Of a stretch of DNA of 8,338 nucleotides, positions 1 to 5,473 are shown in pieces (the stretch's first letter is position 1; each line of letters opens with the position of its first letter). Origin of the DNA: DATLNM01 sp035536775. GTDB lineage: Bacteria; Actinomycetota; CADDZG01; WHSQ01. Made by a program: the position numbers and the translations under genes. The stretch lies in contig DATLNM010000041.1 in assembly GCA_035536775.1 (NCBI GenBank), positions 1 to 8,338 on the forward strand, read 5' to 3'. The notes below the pieces were generated by a model, which did not search any database, was not told the origin of the DNA, and was given only the letters and a program-made list of their open reading frames with translations.

Positions 1-2
1 TG

Positions 3-470
3 ATCCAGTACTCGCACTACGCGGTCGCCAACTCCGAAGGAACGCTGCTCGCGATCGACGACGAGGCGTTCGCCGCTCACGACTGCAACACCCATGCCAG
101 CCCGACCGGCCGCGCCTGGATATACGACATCTCCGACCCGACACTTCCCGTCGTTCAGAGCAGCTTCGCGCCTCCGCGCGGTGGGGACGGCGTGACCGGC
201 ATCGGGACCTACCCCGGCTGGGCCCCTTCATGGTGCCTGAGCCACGGGCTGGACTGGATGCCCGACTCGAACAACCTCGCCGTCACCTGGTTCACGGGAG
301 GCGTGAGCGTGCTCAACCTGGACGACCCGTTGATGCCGACCGAAGTCGCGTACTACCAGGCCCAGCCGCAGTCCTCGACGTACTCGGTGTTGTGGCACGA
401 CGGCCTCCTGTGGGCGAACAACTTCAACAAGGTCGGCGTCATGGCCTACAAGATCAAAGGGCTGAAGTAG
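3..470 (+). CDS. LVIVD-repeat (beta-propeller-like) protein, 3' part only
   Basis: The reading frame is open from the left edge and ends in TAG, giving the last 155 residues of a longer protein whose start lies outside the window. Two LVIVD-type blades are visible. One is around residues 38-55 (AWIYDISDPTLPVV) and the other around residues 91-117, where NNLAVTWFTGGVSVLNLDDP is followed by a PTEVAYY stretch. Each has the family pattern: a hydrophobic strand, then D-x-[SD]-x-P, then a further strand. The C-terminal end (SVLWHDGLLWANN, residues 128-140) matches the closing blade usual in actinobacterial LVIVD proteins. These are normally secreted or surface propeller-like proteins without a proven enzymatic role. 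No substrate can be inferred. The gene converges on the ogt gene with only 12 bp between the stop codons. The fold is fairly secure; the function is unknown. Confidence 0.8.
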   Translation: MQYSHYAVANSEGTLLAIDDEAFAAHDCNTHASPTGRAWIYDISDPTLPVVQSSFAPPRGGDGVTGIGTYPGWAPSWCLSHGLDWMPDSNNLAVTWFTGGVSVLNLDDPLMPTEVAYYQAQPQSSTYSVLWHDGLLWANNFNKVGVMAYKIKGLK

Positions 471-482
471 CCGACTAGGGCC

Positions 483-980
483 TCATGCGTGCGCGGCTTC
501 GTGCTCTAGGAGCCAGCGCTTGCTGTCGACGCCGTAGCCGTAGTTCCCAAGATCTCCGCCCGTGCGCACTATCCGGTGACACGGGACGAACGGAGCGACG
601 CGGTTCTTGCCACACGTGGTTCCAGCAGCGCGGATCGCGCGTGGGCGTCCGGCGGACTCCGCTAGCTCGCGGTACGAGATCGTCTTGCCCGGAGGGACGC
701 GGCGCATCGCGTCCCAAAAGGCCACTTGAAGCTCGGTGCCTGGTTGGCTGACCGGGATCGCGTCGAGCGCGGCGACCTCGCCCCCGAAATAGGCGCGCAC
801 GGCATCGGAGATGTCCGGGATGGTGTCGACCTCGCGTATGTCGCTGTTGGGATAGCGCGCCGCGAGTTCCGTCCGCATCGAAGGTCGGTCGATGCTGAAG
901 CCGGACGCGACGACGACCCCCTCGTGCTCGAACATCGTCAGTGGACCTAAGGGCGTGGCTTCTGTGGTCGACCTGATCAT
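483..980 (-). CDS. ogt: Methylated-DNA--protein-cysteine S-methyltransferase (O6-alkylguanine repair)
   Basis: The 165-aa product transfers the alkyl group from O6-alkylguanine in DNA to its own cysteine, a one-use suicide repair reaction in the cytoplasm. The acceptor motif is VPCHRIV with Cys134-His135. Other family residues are in register: Tyr103 in the recognition helix region (GKTISYRELA), Arg117 as the base-flipping arginine (RPRAIRAAG), Asn126 eight residues before the cysteine, and Glu161 in LLEHE. The length equals that of typical single-domain Ogt. I chose ATG 980 because GGAAAGGA lies 7 nt upstream and the protein then begins just before the conserved first strand. An in-frame ATG at 1022 would add 14 residues unlike the family. 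The gene lies downstream of the Ada-AlkA fusion on the same strand, as in mycobacteria, so induction by the Ada module is plausible but not shown. Confidence 0.95.
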   Translation of the reverse strand: MIRSTTEATPLGPLTMFEHEGVVVASGFSIDRPSMRTELAARYPNSDIREVDTIPDISDAVRAYFGGEVAALDAIPVSQPGTELQVAFWDAMRRVPPGKTISYRELAESAGRPRAIRAAGTTCGKNRVAPFVPCHRIVRTGGDLGNYGYGVDSKRWLLEHEAAHA

Positions 981-987
981 GTGCTGG

Positions 988-995
988 TCCTTTCC
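988..995 (-). promoter_or_regulatory. Ribosome binding site of ogt
   Basis: On the minus strand GGAAAGGA stands 7 nt before ATG 980. This supports the shorter Ogt protein over the in-frame ATG at 1022. It lies beside a copy of a 12-base direct repeat (see 994-1030). Confidence 0.7.
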
Positions 996-1030
996 ATCTT
1001 GAGTCGATTCGGCTCCATCCATCTTGGGTC
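994..1030 (-). repeat. 12-base imperfect direct repeat before ogt
   Basis: GACTCAAGATGG (994-1005, minus strand) recurs as GACCCAAGATGG (1019-1030), matching at 11 of 12 bases with a 25-nt period. It could be a regulator half-site pair, since AraC-type activators such as Ada can use direct repeats, or a small tandem duplication around the ribosome binding site. Bases beyond the 12-mer match poorly. Confidence 0.35.
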
Positions 1031-1074
1031 TGGGGCGGGGCGTGCGATCCCCTGCTTATGCTCAGACAGTCCTC

Positions 1075-1109
1075 GGAGGGCTCCGCTGCTTGGGGCAGCG
1101 GTGCCCTCC
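1075..1109 (-). terminator. Strong stem-loop between alkA and ogt; possible terminator or attenuator
   Basis: A 7-bp arm (1075-1081 with 1103-1109, GGAGGGC/GCCCTCC) is followed by one T-T mismatch (1082/1102; A-A on the minus strand). A further 6 bp (1083-1088 with 1096-1101, CCGCTG/CAGCGG) closes a 7-nt loop. The stem is very GC-rich. No T-run follows on either strand, so this is not a classical intrinsic terminator. Actinobacterial terminators often lack the T-run. It could equally be an attenuator or RNA-processing site in the alkA-ogt transcript. The structure is certain from base pairing; the role is inferred. Confidence 0.5.
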
Positions 1110-1185
1110 TGCGAAACTCGCCGCAGTGGCTCGCACGCCCCTATCTGTGACCTGACGCGCTGGCCTCGCGGCGACCTCAAGATCA

Positions 1186-2631
1186 TCACGACAGACTCGA
1201 CCAAAGGAGCATCGCGGAGTAGCCCCGCCACGGCCGCCATTGTTCTGAGCGCTCCTCCAGTTCCTTCGGGTTCGATGCGATGCCCAATCGTTGTGCGGCT
1301 GTGACAAGGCCTAGGTCGGTGCTCGGGAACGCGTCCGGGTCTCTAAGGACGCGCATAGAGATGTAGGACGCGGTCCAGGGCCCGATACCCGGAAGGTTGA
1401 GTAGTTGCGCTCGCACTTCGTCGGGTTCCGCTCGGCCGTCGAGGAGGACGTCTCCGGTTGCTACCGCAGCAGCTATAGCGTTGAGCGTCTTCATCTTCGA
1501 GCCTGGGAGGCCTAGGCCGGATAGGTCAGTGGACGCCAGGGCCTCGGGGGTTGGGAAGAGGTGGGTCAGGCCGGAGGTCTCTTCGCCCTCCTCCTCGACA
1601 GTTATTCGCGTACCAGCGCGCTGTATGAGGCGGGCGGCCATCGTGGTGGCGGCTTTGACCGAGACTTGCTGGCCGAGGACCGCTCGGATAGCTACCTCGA
1701 AACCGTCGAACGCTCCGGCCAACCGGATCCCCGGACGCGCCGAGAGCAACGACGCGAGCTGCGGGTCGGTGTTGAGCACCTCGGCGATCGCATGCGGATC
1801 GGCATCGAGGTCGAGCGCTCTCCGCGCTGCTTGCACGATGGGAGCGATCGGGACCGACTCGCCACGCACGCGCAGTTGCACGACGCCGTTCGAGGCGGGT
1901 TCGAGCTCGACGACGGCAAAGCCGTCGCCCACCCTGACGGCGCGACGGAAAACACCGTGGACGACCTCTTCGACCCCAGCGAAGGCGCGTCCTGCGAGGT
2001 AAGTCAGCAGCCACGGCGCGTCCAGCGGGGGGCGATAAGCAAGCTTCAGGCTCAGCTCGCCTGGGCGGAGAGGTGCGCGGCCGCGGCGGACCTCGGTGGG
2101 CGTGACTCCGTAGATGTCTTTGATGCAATGGTTGAACGAGCGCACGCTGGCGAAGCCCGACGCGAACGCGATATGGGACATCGACAGATCGGTCTGCGAC
2201 AACAGCTGGCGGGCGAGTCGAGCACGGCGCGACCGGGCGACGGCGAGCGGGGGCGCTCCCACCTCTGACAGGAAGAGTCTCCGGAGATGGCGCTCCCCCA
2301 CACACAGTCGTTCCGCAACACCCGTGACACCGTCGGTGTCGGCGACGCCGTCTGCGATCAAGCGCAGCGCCCTGCCGACGAGGTCAGCGCGCACGTCCCA
2401 TTCAGGAGAGTCAGGGCTCGCCTCCGGCATGCATCTCTTACAGGGGCGGAAGCCTGCCTCCTCCGCGGCCGCGGCATGGGCGTAGAAGCGGAGGTTGGCG
2501 CGCTTCGGGGTACGGGCTGGGCAGATCGGGCGGCAGTAGATGCGCGTGGAGGTGACCGCGGTGAAGAAGCGGCCGTCGAAGCGTGCGTCTCGGCTCACGA
2601 CCGCCCGATAGCACGCCTCGAATCCCGTCAT
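1186..2631 (-). CDS. alkA: Ada regulator / AlkA DNA-3-methyladenine glycosylase fusion
   Basis: The 481-aa fusion has three parts. Residues 1-70 are the Ada metal-binding, phosphotriester-repair domain with zinc cysteines C33, C37, C64 and C67 (IYCRPIC, PCKRC). C33 corresponds to the methyl-accepting cysteine of E. coli Ada. Residues about 80-182 are an AraC-type double helix-turn-helix (FASVRSFNHCIKDIYGVTP). Residues about 190-481 are AlkA glycosylase, with the helix-hairpin-helix LPGIGPWTASYISMRV and catalytic Asp439 in FPSTDLGL. The protein should sense methyl phosphotriesters, activate transcription and excise alkylated bases. Size and order match Rv1317c of M. tuberculosis (about 496 aa, from memory). 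ATG 2631 puts MTGFEACYRAV at the usual Ada start. The frame is also open to TTG 2670, adding 13 unconserved residues. No catalytic residue is missing. It lies 64 bp after the PPOX gene, probably with its own promoter. Confidence 0.95.
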   Translation of the reverse strand: MTGFEACYRAVVSRDARFDGRFFTAVTSTRIYCRPICPARTPKRANLRFYAHAAAAEEAGFRPCKRCMPEASPDSPEWDVRADLVGRALRLIADGVADTDGVTGVAERLCVGERHLRRLFLSEVGAPPLAVARSRRARLARQLLSQTDLSMSHIAFASGFASVRSFNHCIKDIYGVTPTEVRRGRAPLRPGELSLKLAYRPPLDAPWLLTYLAGRAFAGVEEVVHGVFRRAVRVGDGFAVVELEPASNGVVQLRVRGESVPIAPIVQAARRALDLDADPHAIAEVLNTDPQLASLLSARPGIRLAGAFDGFEVAIRAVLGQQVSVKAATTMAARLIQRAGTRITVEEEGEETSGLTHLFPTPEALASTDLSGLGLPGSKMKTLNAIAAAVATGDVLLDGRAEPDEVRAQLLNLPGIGPWTASYISMRVLRDPDAFPSTDLGLVTAAQRLGIASNPKELEERSEQWRPWRGYSAMLLWSSLS

Positions 2632-2637
2632 GGGTTC

Positions 2638-2666
2638 GTTATAGCAACCTCCGGAGGCGCTGTCTG
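2638..2666 (-). promoter_or_regulatory. Candidate leaderless promoter of alkA
   Basis: On the minus strand, TATAAC (2638-2643, five of six bases of the consensus -10) lies 6 nt before ATG 2631. That is where a -10 box sits when transcription starts at the A of ATG. Seventeen nt further upstream is CAGACA (2661-2666), matching four of six -35 bases. The only GGAGG upstream of the ATG is 16 nt away, too far for a normal ribosome binding site, which also favours a leaderless transcript. The element lies entirely in the gap after the PPOX stop codon. Inferred from position and consensus. Confidence 0.5.
2648..2657. promoter_or_regulatory. Perfect 10-bp palindrome CCTCCGGAGG in the alkA promoter spacer
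   Basis: The palindrome lies between the candidate -35 and -10 elements of alkA, where an operator would control polymerase binding. A similar 9-base inverted repeat, CCTCGGAGG (1071-1079), overlaps the foot of the hairpin before ogt. A shared regulator site is possible. AraC-family proteins usually bind less symmetric sites, so the assignment to Ada is only a guess. Confidence 0.35.
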
Positions 2667-2695
2667 GCAAGAATCGGACATGGTCGTCGCAGAGG

Positions 2696-3121
2696 CTATC
2701 CCCATGAAGAGGCCCATGGGCCGACGCCGCCGAGGCGCTCGACCGCCACCCTCGTGACGAAGCCTGGCGGCGGGTCGGGCATCGGCGGGAACTTCACACC
2801 GGGACCGATGTAGGTGTAGGCCAATTCCTGCAACAACTCGGGTGCGCCGCCCTCGGTCACCCTGCCGGAGCCGTACACCACGAGGTATTCCGTCAGTCCG
2901 ATGGGATTCATCTTGTCGGTCTGCAGCGACAGGGTGACCCGTGGATCCCGCCGCACGTTCTCTAGCTTGTGCTGGTCGTGCAGGGTCCCGAACACGATTT
3001 CGTCGTCTTCGACACCTACCCACGCAAGACTGGCATGCGGCCTGCCGTCGGGCTTGAGCGTCACGACATGCGCGAGCACGTTCGAGTTCAAGACCTCGAG
3101 TGCTTCGGGCTGGATGGGCAT
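2696..3121 (-). CDS. PPOX-class split-barrel protein, probable F420- or flavin-dependent enzyme
   Basis: The 141-aa product has the compact split beta-barrel of the pyridoxamine-5'-phosphate-oxidase-like superfamily. The first strands (VLAHVVTLKPDGRPHASLAW, residues 15-34) carry the usual G-x-P-x-x-S pattern. The cofactor-phosphate segment is HKLENVRRDPRVTLSL (51-66), where the K-x-x-N-x-x-x-D-P-R-V motif is typical. The C-terminal strand ends RLGGVGPW, seen in small actinobacterial members annotated as probable F420-dependent enzymes. Such proteins reduce or oxidise small substrates using F420 or FMN; cofactor and substrate cannot be told here. ATG 3121 is chosen because GAGGAG sits 5 nt upstream. 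The frame is open further to 3274, but that part overlaps the preceding gene. It follows the decarboxylase by 23 bp on the same strand, so the two are probably co-transcribed. Confidence 0.85.
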   Translation of the reverse strand: MPIQPEALEVLNSNVLAHVVTLKPDGRPHASLAWVGVEDDEIVFGTLHDQHKLENVRRDPRVTLSLQTDKMNPIGLTEYLVVYGSGRVTEGGAPELLQELAYTYIGPGVKFPPMPDPPPGFVTRVAVERLGGVGPWASSWG

Positions 3122-3126
3122 CCCGG

Positions 3127-3134
3127 CTCCTCTC
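3127..3134 (-). promoter_or_regulatory. Ribosome binding site of the PPOX gene
   Basis: GAGAGGAG on the minus strand, 5 nt before ATG 3121. It lies in the 23-bp gap after the decarboxylase stop codon and decides the start of this gene against the longer open frame reaching 3274. Confidence 0.75.
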
Positions 3135-3144
3135 GTGTCTGTTG

Positions 3145-4539
3145 TCAGATGGACGCGGCGATCCGTGTGATCGCCTCGACCGACATCTCCACGTCCTCGT
3201 CGCTGGTGGACCAGTTCGACACCGAGATCCTCATTACACCCTTGCCCTTCCACGTGCTGCCGCTCAGCCAGCACGTGCCGTCGGACTGCACGGCTTCGAC
3301 GATCGCCTTGGTGCGCGCATCCGAAGCAGCATCATCGGCCGCGATGAACCGAACGAGGACCTGATTCAGGACGACATCGTTGAGTATCTCGACGTCGGGA
3401 AGGGAACCGAGGGACACAGCGAAGGTGCGTGCGTGCTTGCAGCAACGCTCCACCATCGCGGTGATCCCGATGCGCCCCAGGGCTTTGATCGCGGTGTAGA
3501 CGGTGAATCCGCGAGCGCGCCGAGAGAACTCGGGCACCCACGACATCGCGTCGCGCTCCATGCCGGAGTGGATCAGGTAACTCGCGCGGACGCCCAGCGC
3601 GGCTGCGTGTGTTTCGGGATGAGCGCTGATCACGATGCCGCAGTCGTAAGGGACGTTCAGCCATTTGTGAGCATCCGTACCCCACGAATCCGCACGCTCG
3701 ACGCCGGTGACGAGATGCCTGAGCTCCTCGCTCACCGCGGCCCACAGCCCGAACGCCCCATCGACATGGACCCAGCCGCCGCGCTCGTGAACGATGTCGC
3801 AGATCTCCCCCACTGGATCGAAAGATCCGGTGTTCACGTTGCCGGCTTGCGTGCAAACGATCAGGGGGCCGTCGTCGTAGCCGAGGACACCGGGGAGTGC
3901 GTCGATCGACAAGCGCCCTTGATCGTCGGCTGGAACGAGCTCGAGGGTGTCGCGCCCGAGCCCAAGGAAGCGCAGCGCCCGATCGATCGTCGCGTGACGC
4001 TCCTCGCCCGCTACAACTCGGATCTTCGGCGCGCCCTGAAGGCCGTGAGCCTCCACATCCCACCCGGCGCTCTCGAGCACGTGATGCCGTGCGACGGCGA
4101 GCCCCGTGAAGTTGGCCATCTGGGCACCGGTCACGAATCCGACCGCGCACCCAGGCGGCAACCCCAGGAGCTCGAGCAACCATGCCGCCGCGACGTCTTC
4201 GACGACGGCCTCGGCCGGCGCGGCCGCGTAGAGCCCTGAGTTCTGATCCCACACGCTCGTCAACCAATCCGCGGCGATGGTCGAGGGAAGCGCGCCGCCG
4301 ATGACGAAGCCGAAGAATCGTCCGCTGGTCGTCCCCATGAGCCCAGGTTCAACCGCGGCCGCAAGCTCATCGATCACCTCGAGGTCACTCGACCCCTCTT
4401 GCGGGAGCTCACCTCCGAGAGCGGCATGCAGTTGCTCGGCTGTGGCCGAAGGGCCTACAGGGCGCTCCGGCAATCCATCAAGGAACTCGGACGCGATCTC
4501 GACCACGTGCTCCAAAAGCTTGCGCGTCTCACCGTTCAC
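3145..4539 (-). CDS. Group II PLP-dependent amino-acid decarboxylase family protein
   Basis: The 464-aa product is a cytoplasmic fold-type I PLP enzyme of the aromatic-L-amino-acid/glutamate decarboxylase group. Key residues are visible: Lys292, the Schiff-base lysine in DAHKWLNVPYDCG; Asp260 in HVDGAFG, which pairs with the pyridine nitrogen; His182 in ERHATIDRA, the ring-stacking histidine; and the FVTGAQMAN turn (135-143) near the phosphate. Length fits the family (450-500 aa). The loop that holds the catalytic tyrosine in animal enzymes (about 320-340, YLIHSGMERDAMSWVPEFSR) is shorter and lacks that tyrosine, so the reaction could be decarboxylation, oxidative deamination or something else. 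The substrate is unknown. GTG 4539 overlaps the stop codon of the upstream gene (GTGA), suggesting translational coupling. A GTG at 4578 would give a longer, unconserved N-terminus. Confidence 0.88.
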   Translation of the reverse strand: MNGETRKLLEHVVEIASEFLDGLPERPVGPSATAEQLHAALGGELPQEGSSDLEVIDELAAAVEPGLMGTTSGRFFGFVIGGALPSTIAADWLTSVWDQNSGLYAAAPAEAVVEDVAAAWLLELLGLPPGCAVGFVTGAQMANFTGLAVARHHVLESAGWDVEAHGLQGAPKIRVVAGEERHATIDRALRFLGLGRDTLELVPADDQGRLSIDALPGVLGYDDGPLIVCTQAGNVNTGSFDPVGEICDIVHERGGWVHVDGAFGLWAAVSEELRHLVTGVERADSWGTDAHKWLNVPYDCGIVISAHPETHAAALGVRASYLIHSGMERDAMSWVPEFSRRARGFTVYTAIKALGRIGITAMVERCCKHARTFAVSLGSLPDVEILNDVVLNQVLVRFIAADDAASDARTKAIVEAVQSDGTCWLSGSTWKGKGVMRISVSNWSTSDEDVEMSVEAITRIAASI

Positions 4540-5435
4540 GATGCGCCATCCCCGGTGATGTCCTGGAGGACCTCCCACTGGCCGCGCGTCGTTGTCGGGA
4601 AGTCGTACAGGCTCGCCCCGATCGTCGCAGCGTCGGCCGCGGCCTTGACCATCGCCCGAACCTCCCGACGGAGCGAGTCCTCGGCTATCCCGCCGATGAC
4701 ATGTACGGGCATCCCTGGGCCGGCCCCCTCCCTCACGGCGGCGACGTTAGATGCGATGAAGTCGTACACGCCCGCGTAACCCGAAGTGCGGTAACTGAAG
4801 TACGCCATCGGCAGGGCGACGTCGAAGACCTCGCTCACGATCGAGTAAGGGAAACCTGGCCAGTAGAGCGCACCGGCCTCGGGGATGATCGCGCCGAGCG
4901 GATAGTCGGCGCCTGCCGCAGCACGCACGCGCCGGCTCAGGCGACGGGCATTGCGGTTGCGTTGCTCGATGTCGCGCTCGACCGTCGCCTCGATGTCGAG
5001 GGCGAACGAGTCGAACGACTGCCCACCGGCCGTCACGAAGTCCAGCGCCGCGCGCACACGCGTAAGGTCTCGGTCGAGGTTCTTCAAGGAAGGGACGAAC
5101 CACGCAACGACCTCGATGCCATGCTCGTGTGCGGACTCGATGAAGGTCTCTATCCGCGCCGGGCGGAACATGCGGCTCTTGATGCGGTAGTTCCCGGTCT
5201 CGAGGAACAGGGTCTGAACGCCCCGGTCGGCCATCTTCGAGACGGCGACACGTGGGTGCTTCCACGGTCCCTTGTCATAGATGTCGATCCACGTAGCGAG
5301 CCCACGGTACGCGGACAAAGCGTCGGGTGGAGGCTCGGTCTGTCCCAGCGGCACCGCGGGGGCCGCGGAGCCGAGCGAGCCGAAAGCAACGACGCACGAC
5401 AACAGCAACGCGATGCTCCGGGGTCCGCGATCCAT
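4536..5435 (-). CDS. Secreted TIM-barrel protein, GH18-like putative glycoside hydrolase
   Basis: The 299-aa product begins with a signal peptide (residues 1-27: Arg at 3 and 6, a hydrophobic core, then SAAPA as a likely signal peptidase site). A Cys at 14 follows LLS but lies inside the hydrophobic core, so a lipoprotein is less likely. The rest alternates short hydrophobic strands and helices as in a TIM barrel: RGLATWIDIY, VQTLFLETG, IEVVAWFVPS, FDSFALDIEA, VFDVALPMAYF. Strand 4 carries D-S-F-A-L-D-I-E (142-149), close to the GH18 pattern DxxDxDxE with one Asp replaced by Ala145. Strand 6 has M-A-Y (210-212), like the GH18 M-x-Y motif. Glu149 would be the acid. The role could be glycan hydrolysis or binding. 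The first gene of its operon, it is divergent from the phosphoesterase. I do not recognise a specific family. Confidence 0.75.
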   Translation of the reverse strand: MDRGPRSIALLLSCVVAFGSLGSAAPAVPLGQTEPPPDALSAYRGLATWIDIYDKGPWKHPRVAVSKMADRGVQTLFLETGNYRIKSRMFRPARIETFIESAHEHGIEVVAWFVPSLKNLDRDLTRVRAALDFVTAGGQSFDSFALDIEATVERDIEQRNRNARRLSRRVRAAAGADYPLGAIIPEAGALYWPGFPYSIVSEVFDVALPMAYFSYRTSGYAGVYDFIASNVAAVREGAGPGMPVHVIGGIAEDSLRREVRAMVKAAADAATIGASLYDFPTTTRGQWEVLQDITGDGAS

Positions 5436-5473
5436 GGGTCAACGAGGATAGCCGCGTGCACTAGCTTGGATGC
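5436..5473. promoter_or_regulatory. Divergent promoter region with two leaderless-type -10 boxes
   Basis: Only 38 bp separate two divergent start codons. On the plus strand TAGCTT (5462-5467) ends 6 nt before ATG 5474 and fits TAnnnT. On the minus strand TATCCT (5445-5450) ends 9 nt before ATG 5435 and also fits. Both spacings suit leaderless or near-leaderless transcripts. Neither gene has a clear ribosome binding site, and I see no good -35 hexamer for either. The two start sites are so close that each promoter reaches into the other's 5' region and the two may interfere. Confidence 0.5.

Larger units (their letters stand above)
981..1185 (-). other. alkA-ogt intergenic region (205 bp), leader of ogt
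   Basis: This is the only sizeable gene-free stretch in the window. It lies between the alkA stop codon and the ogt start. It contains a strong stem-loop (1075-1109), a 12-base imperfect direct repeat (994-1005 and 1019-1030), and the ogt ribosome binding site. I found no convincing -10/-35 pair; the best -10-like hexamer on the minus strand is CATAAG, with no partner. An 87-codon reading frame crosses the region (977-1240, minus) but overlaps the alkA end and has no recognisable features. The region is most likely a regulatory leader or terminator plus weak promoter for ogt. This is inferred from position and structure only. Confidence 0.5.

Noticed and set aside
977..1240. 87-codon minus-strand open frame across the alkA-ogt gap
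   Set aside because: It overlaps the alkA 3' end and runs past the ogt start. There is no conserved motif, and its middle is the hairpin. It is better explained as regulatory DNA.
1526..2305. Long out-of-frame open readings inside alkA on both strands
   Set aside because: They are shadows of the Ada-AlkA frame, with very Arg/Pro-rich translations and no domain.
2632..2670. Longer Ada-AlkA protein starting at TTG 2670
   Set aside because: The extra 13 residues do not look like Ada proteins and would place the promoter-like elements inside the coding region. ATG 2631 gives the usual N-terminus.
3122..3274. N-terminal extension of the PPOX protein
   Set aside because: It overlaps the decarboxylase 3' end and bypasses a good ribosome binding site before ATG 3121.
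3100..4239. 379-codon plus-strand open frame opposite the decarboxylase gene
   Set aside because: It is antisense to a gene with complete PLP motifs. Its translation is Arg/Asp/His-rich without recognisable domains, as expected for frames opposite GC-rich genes.
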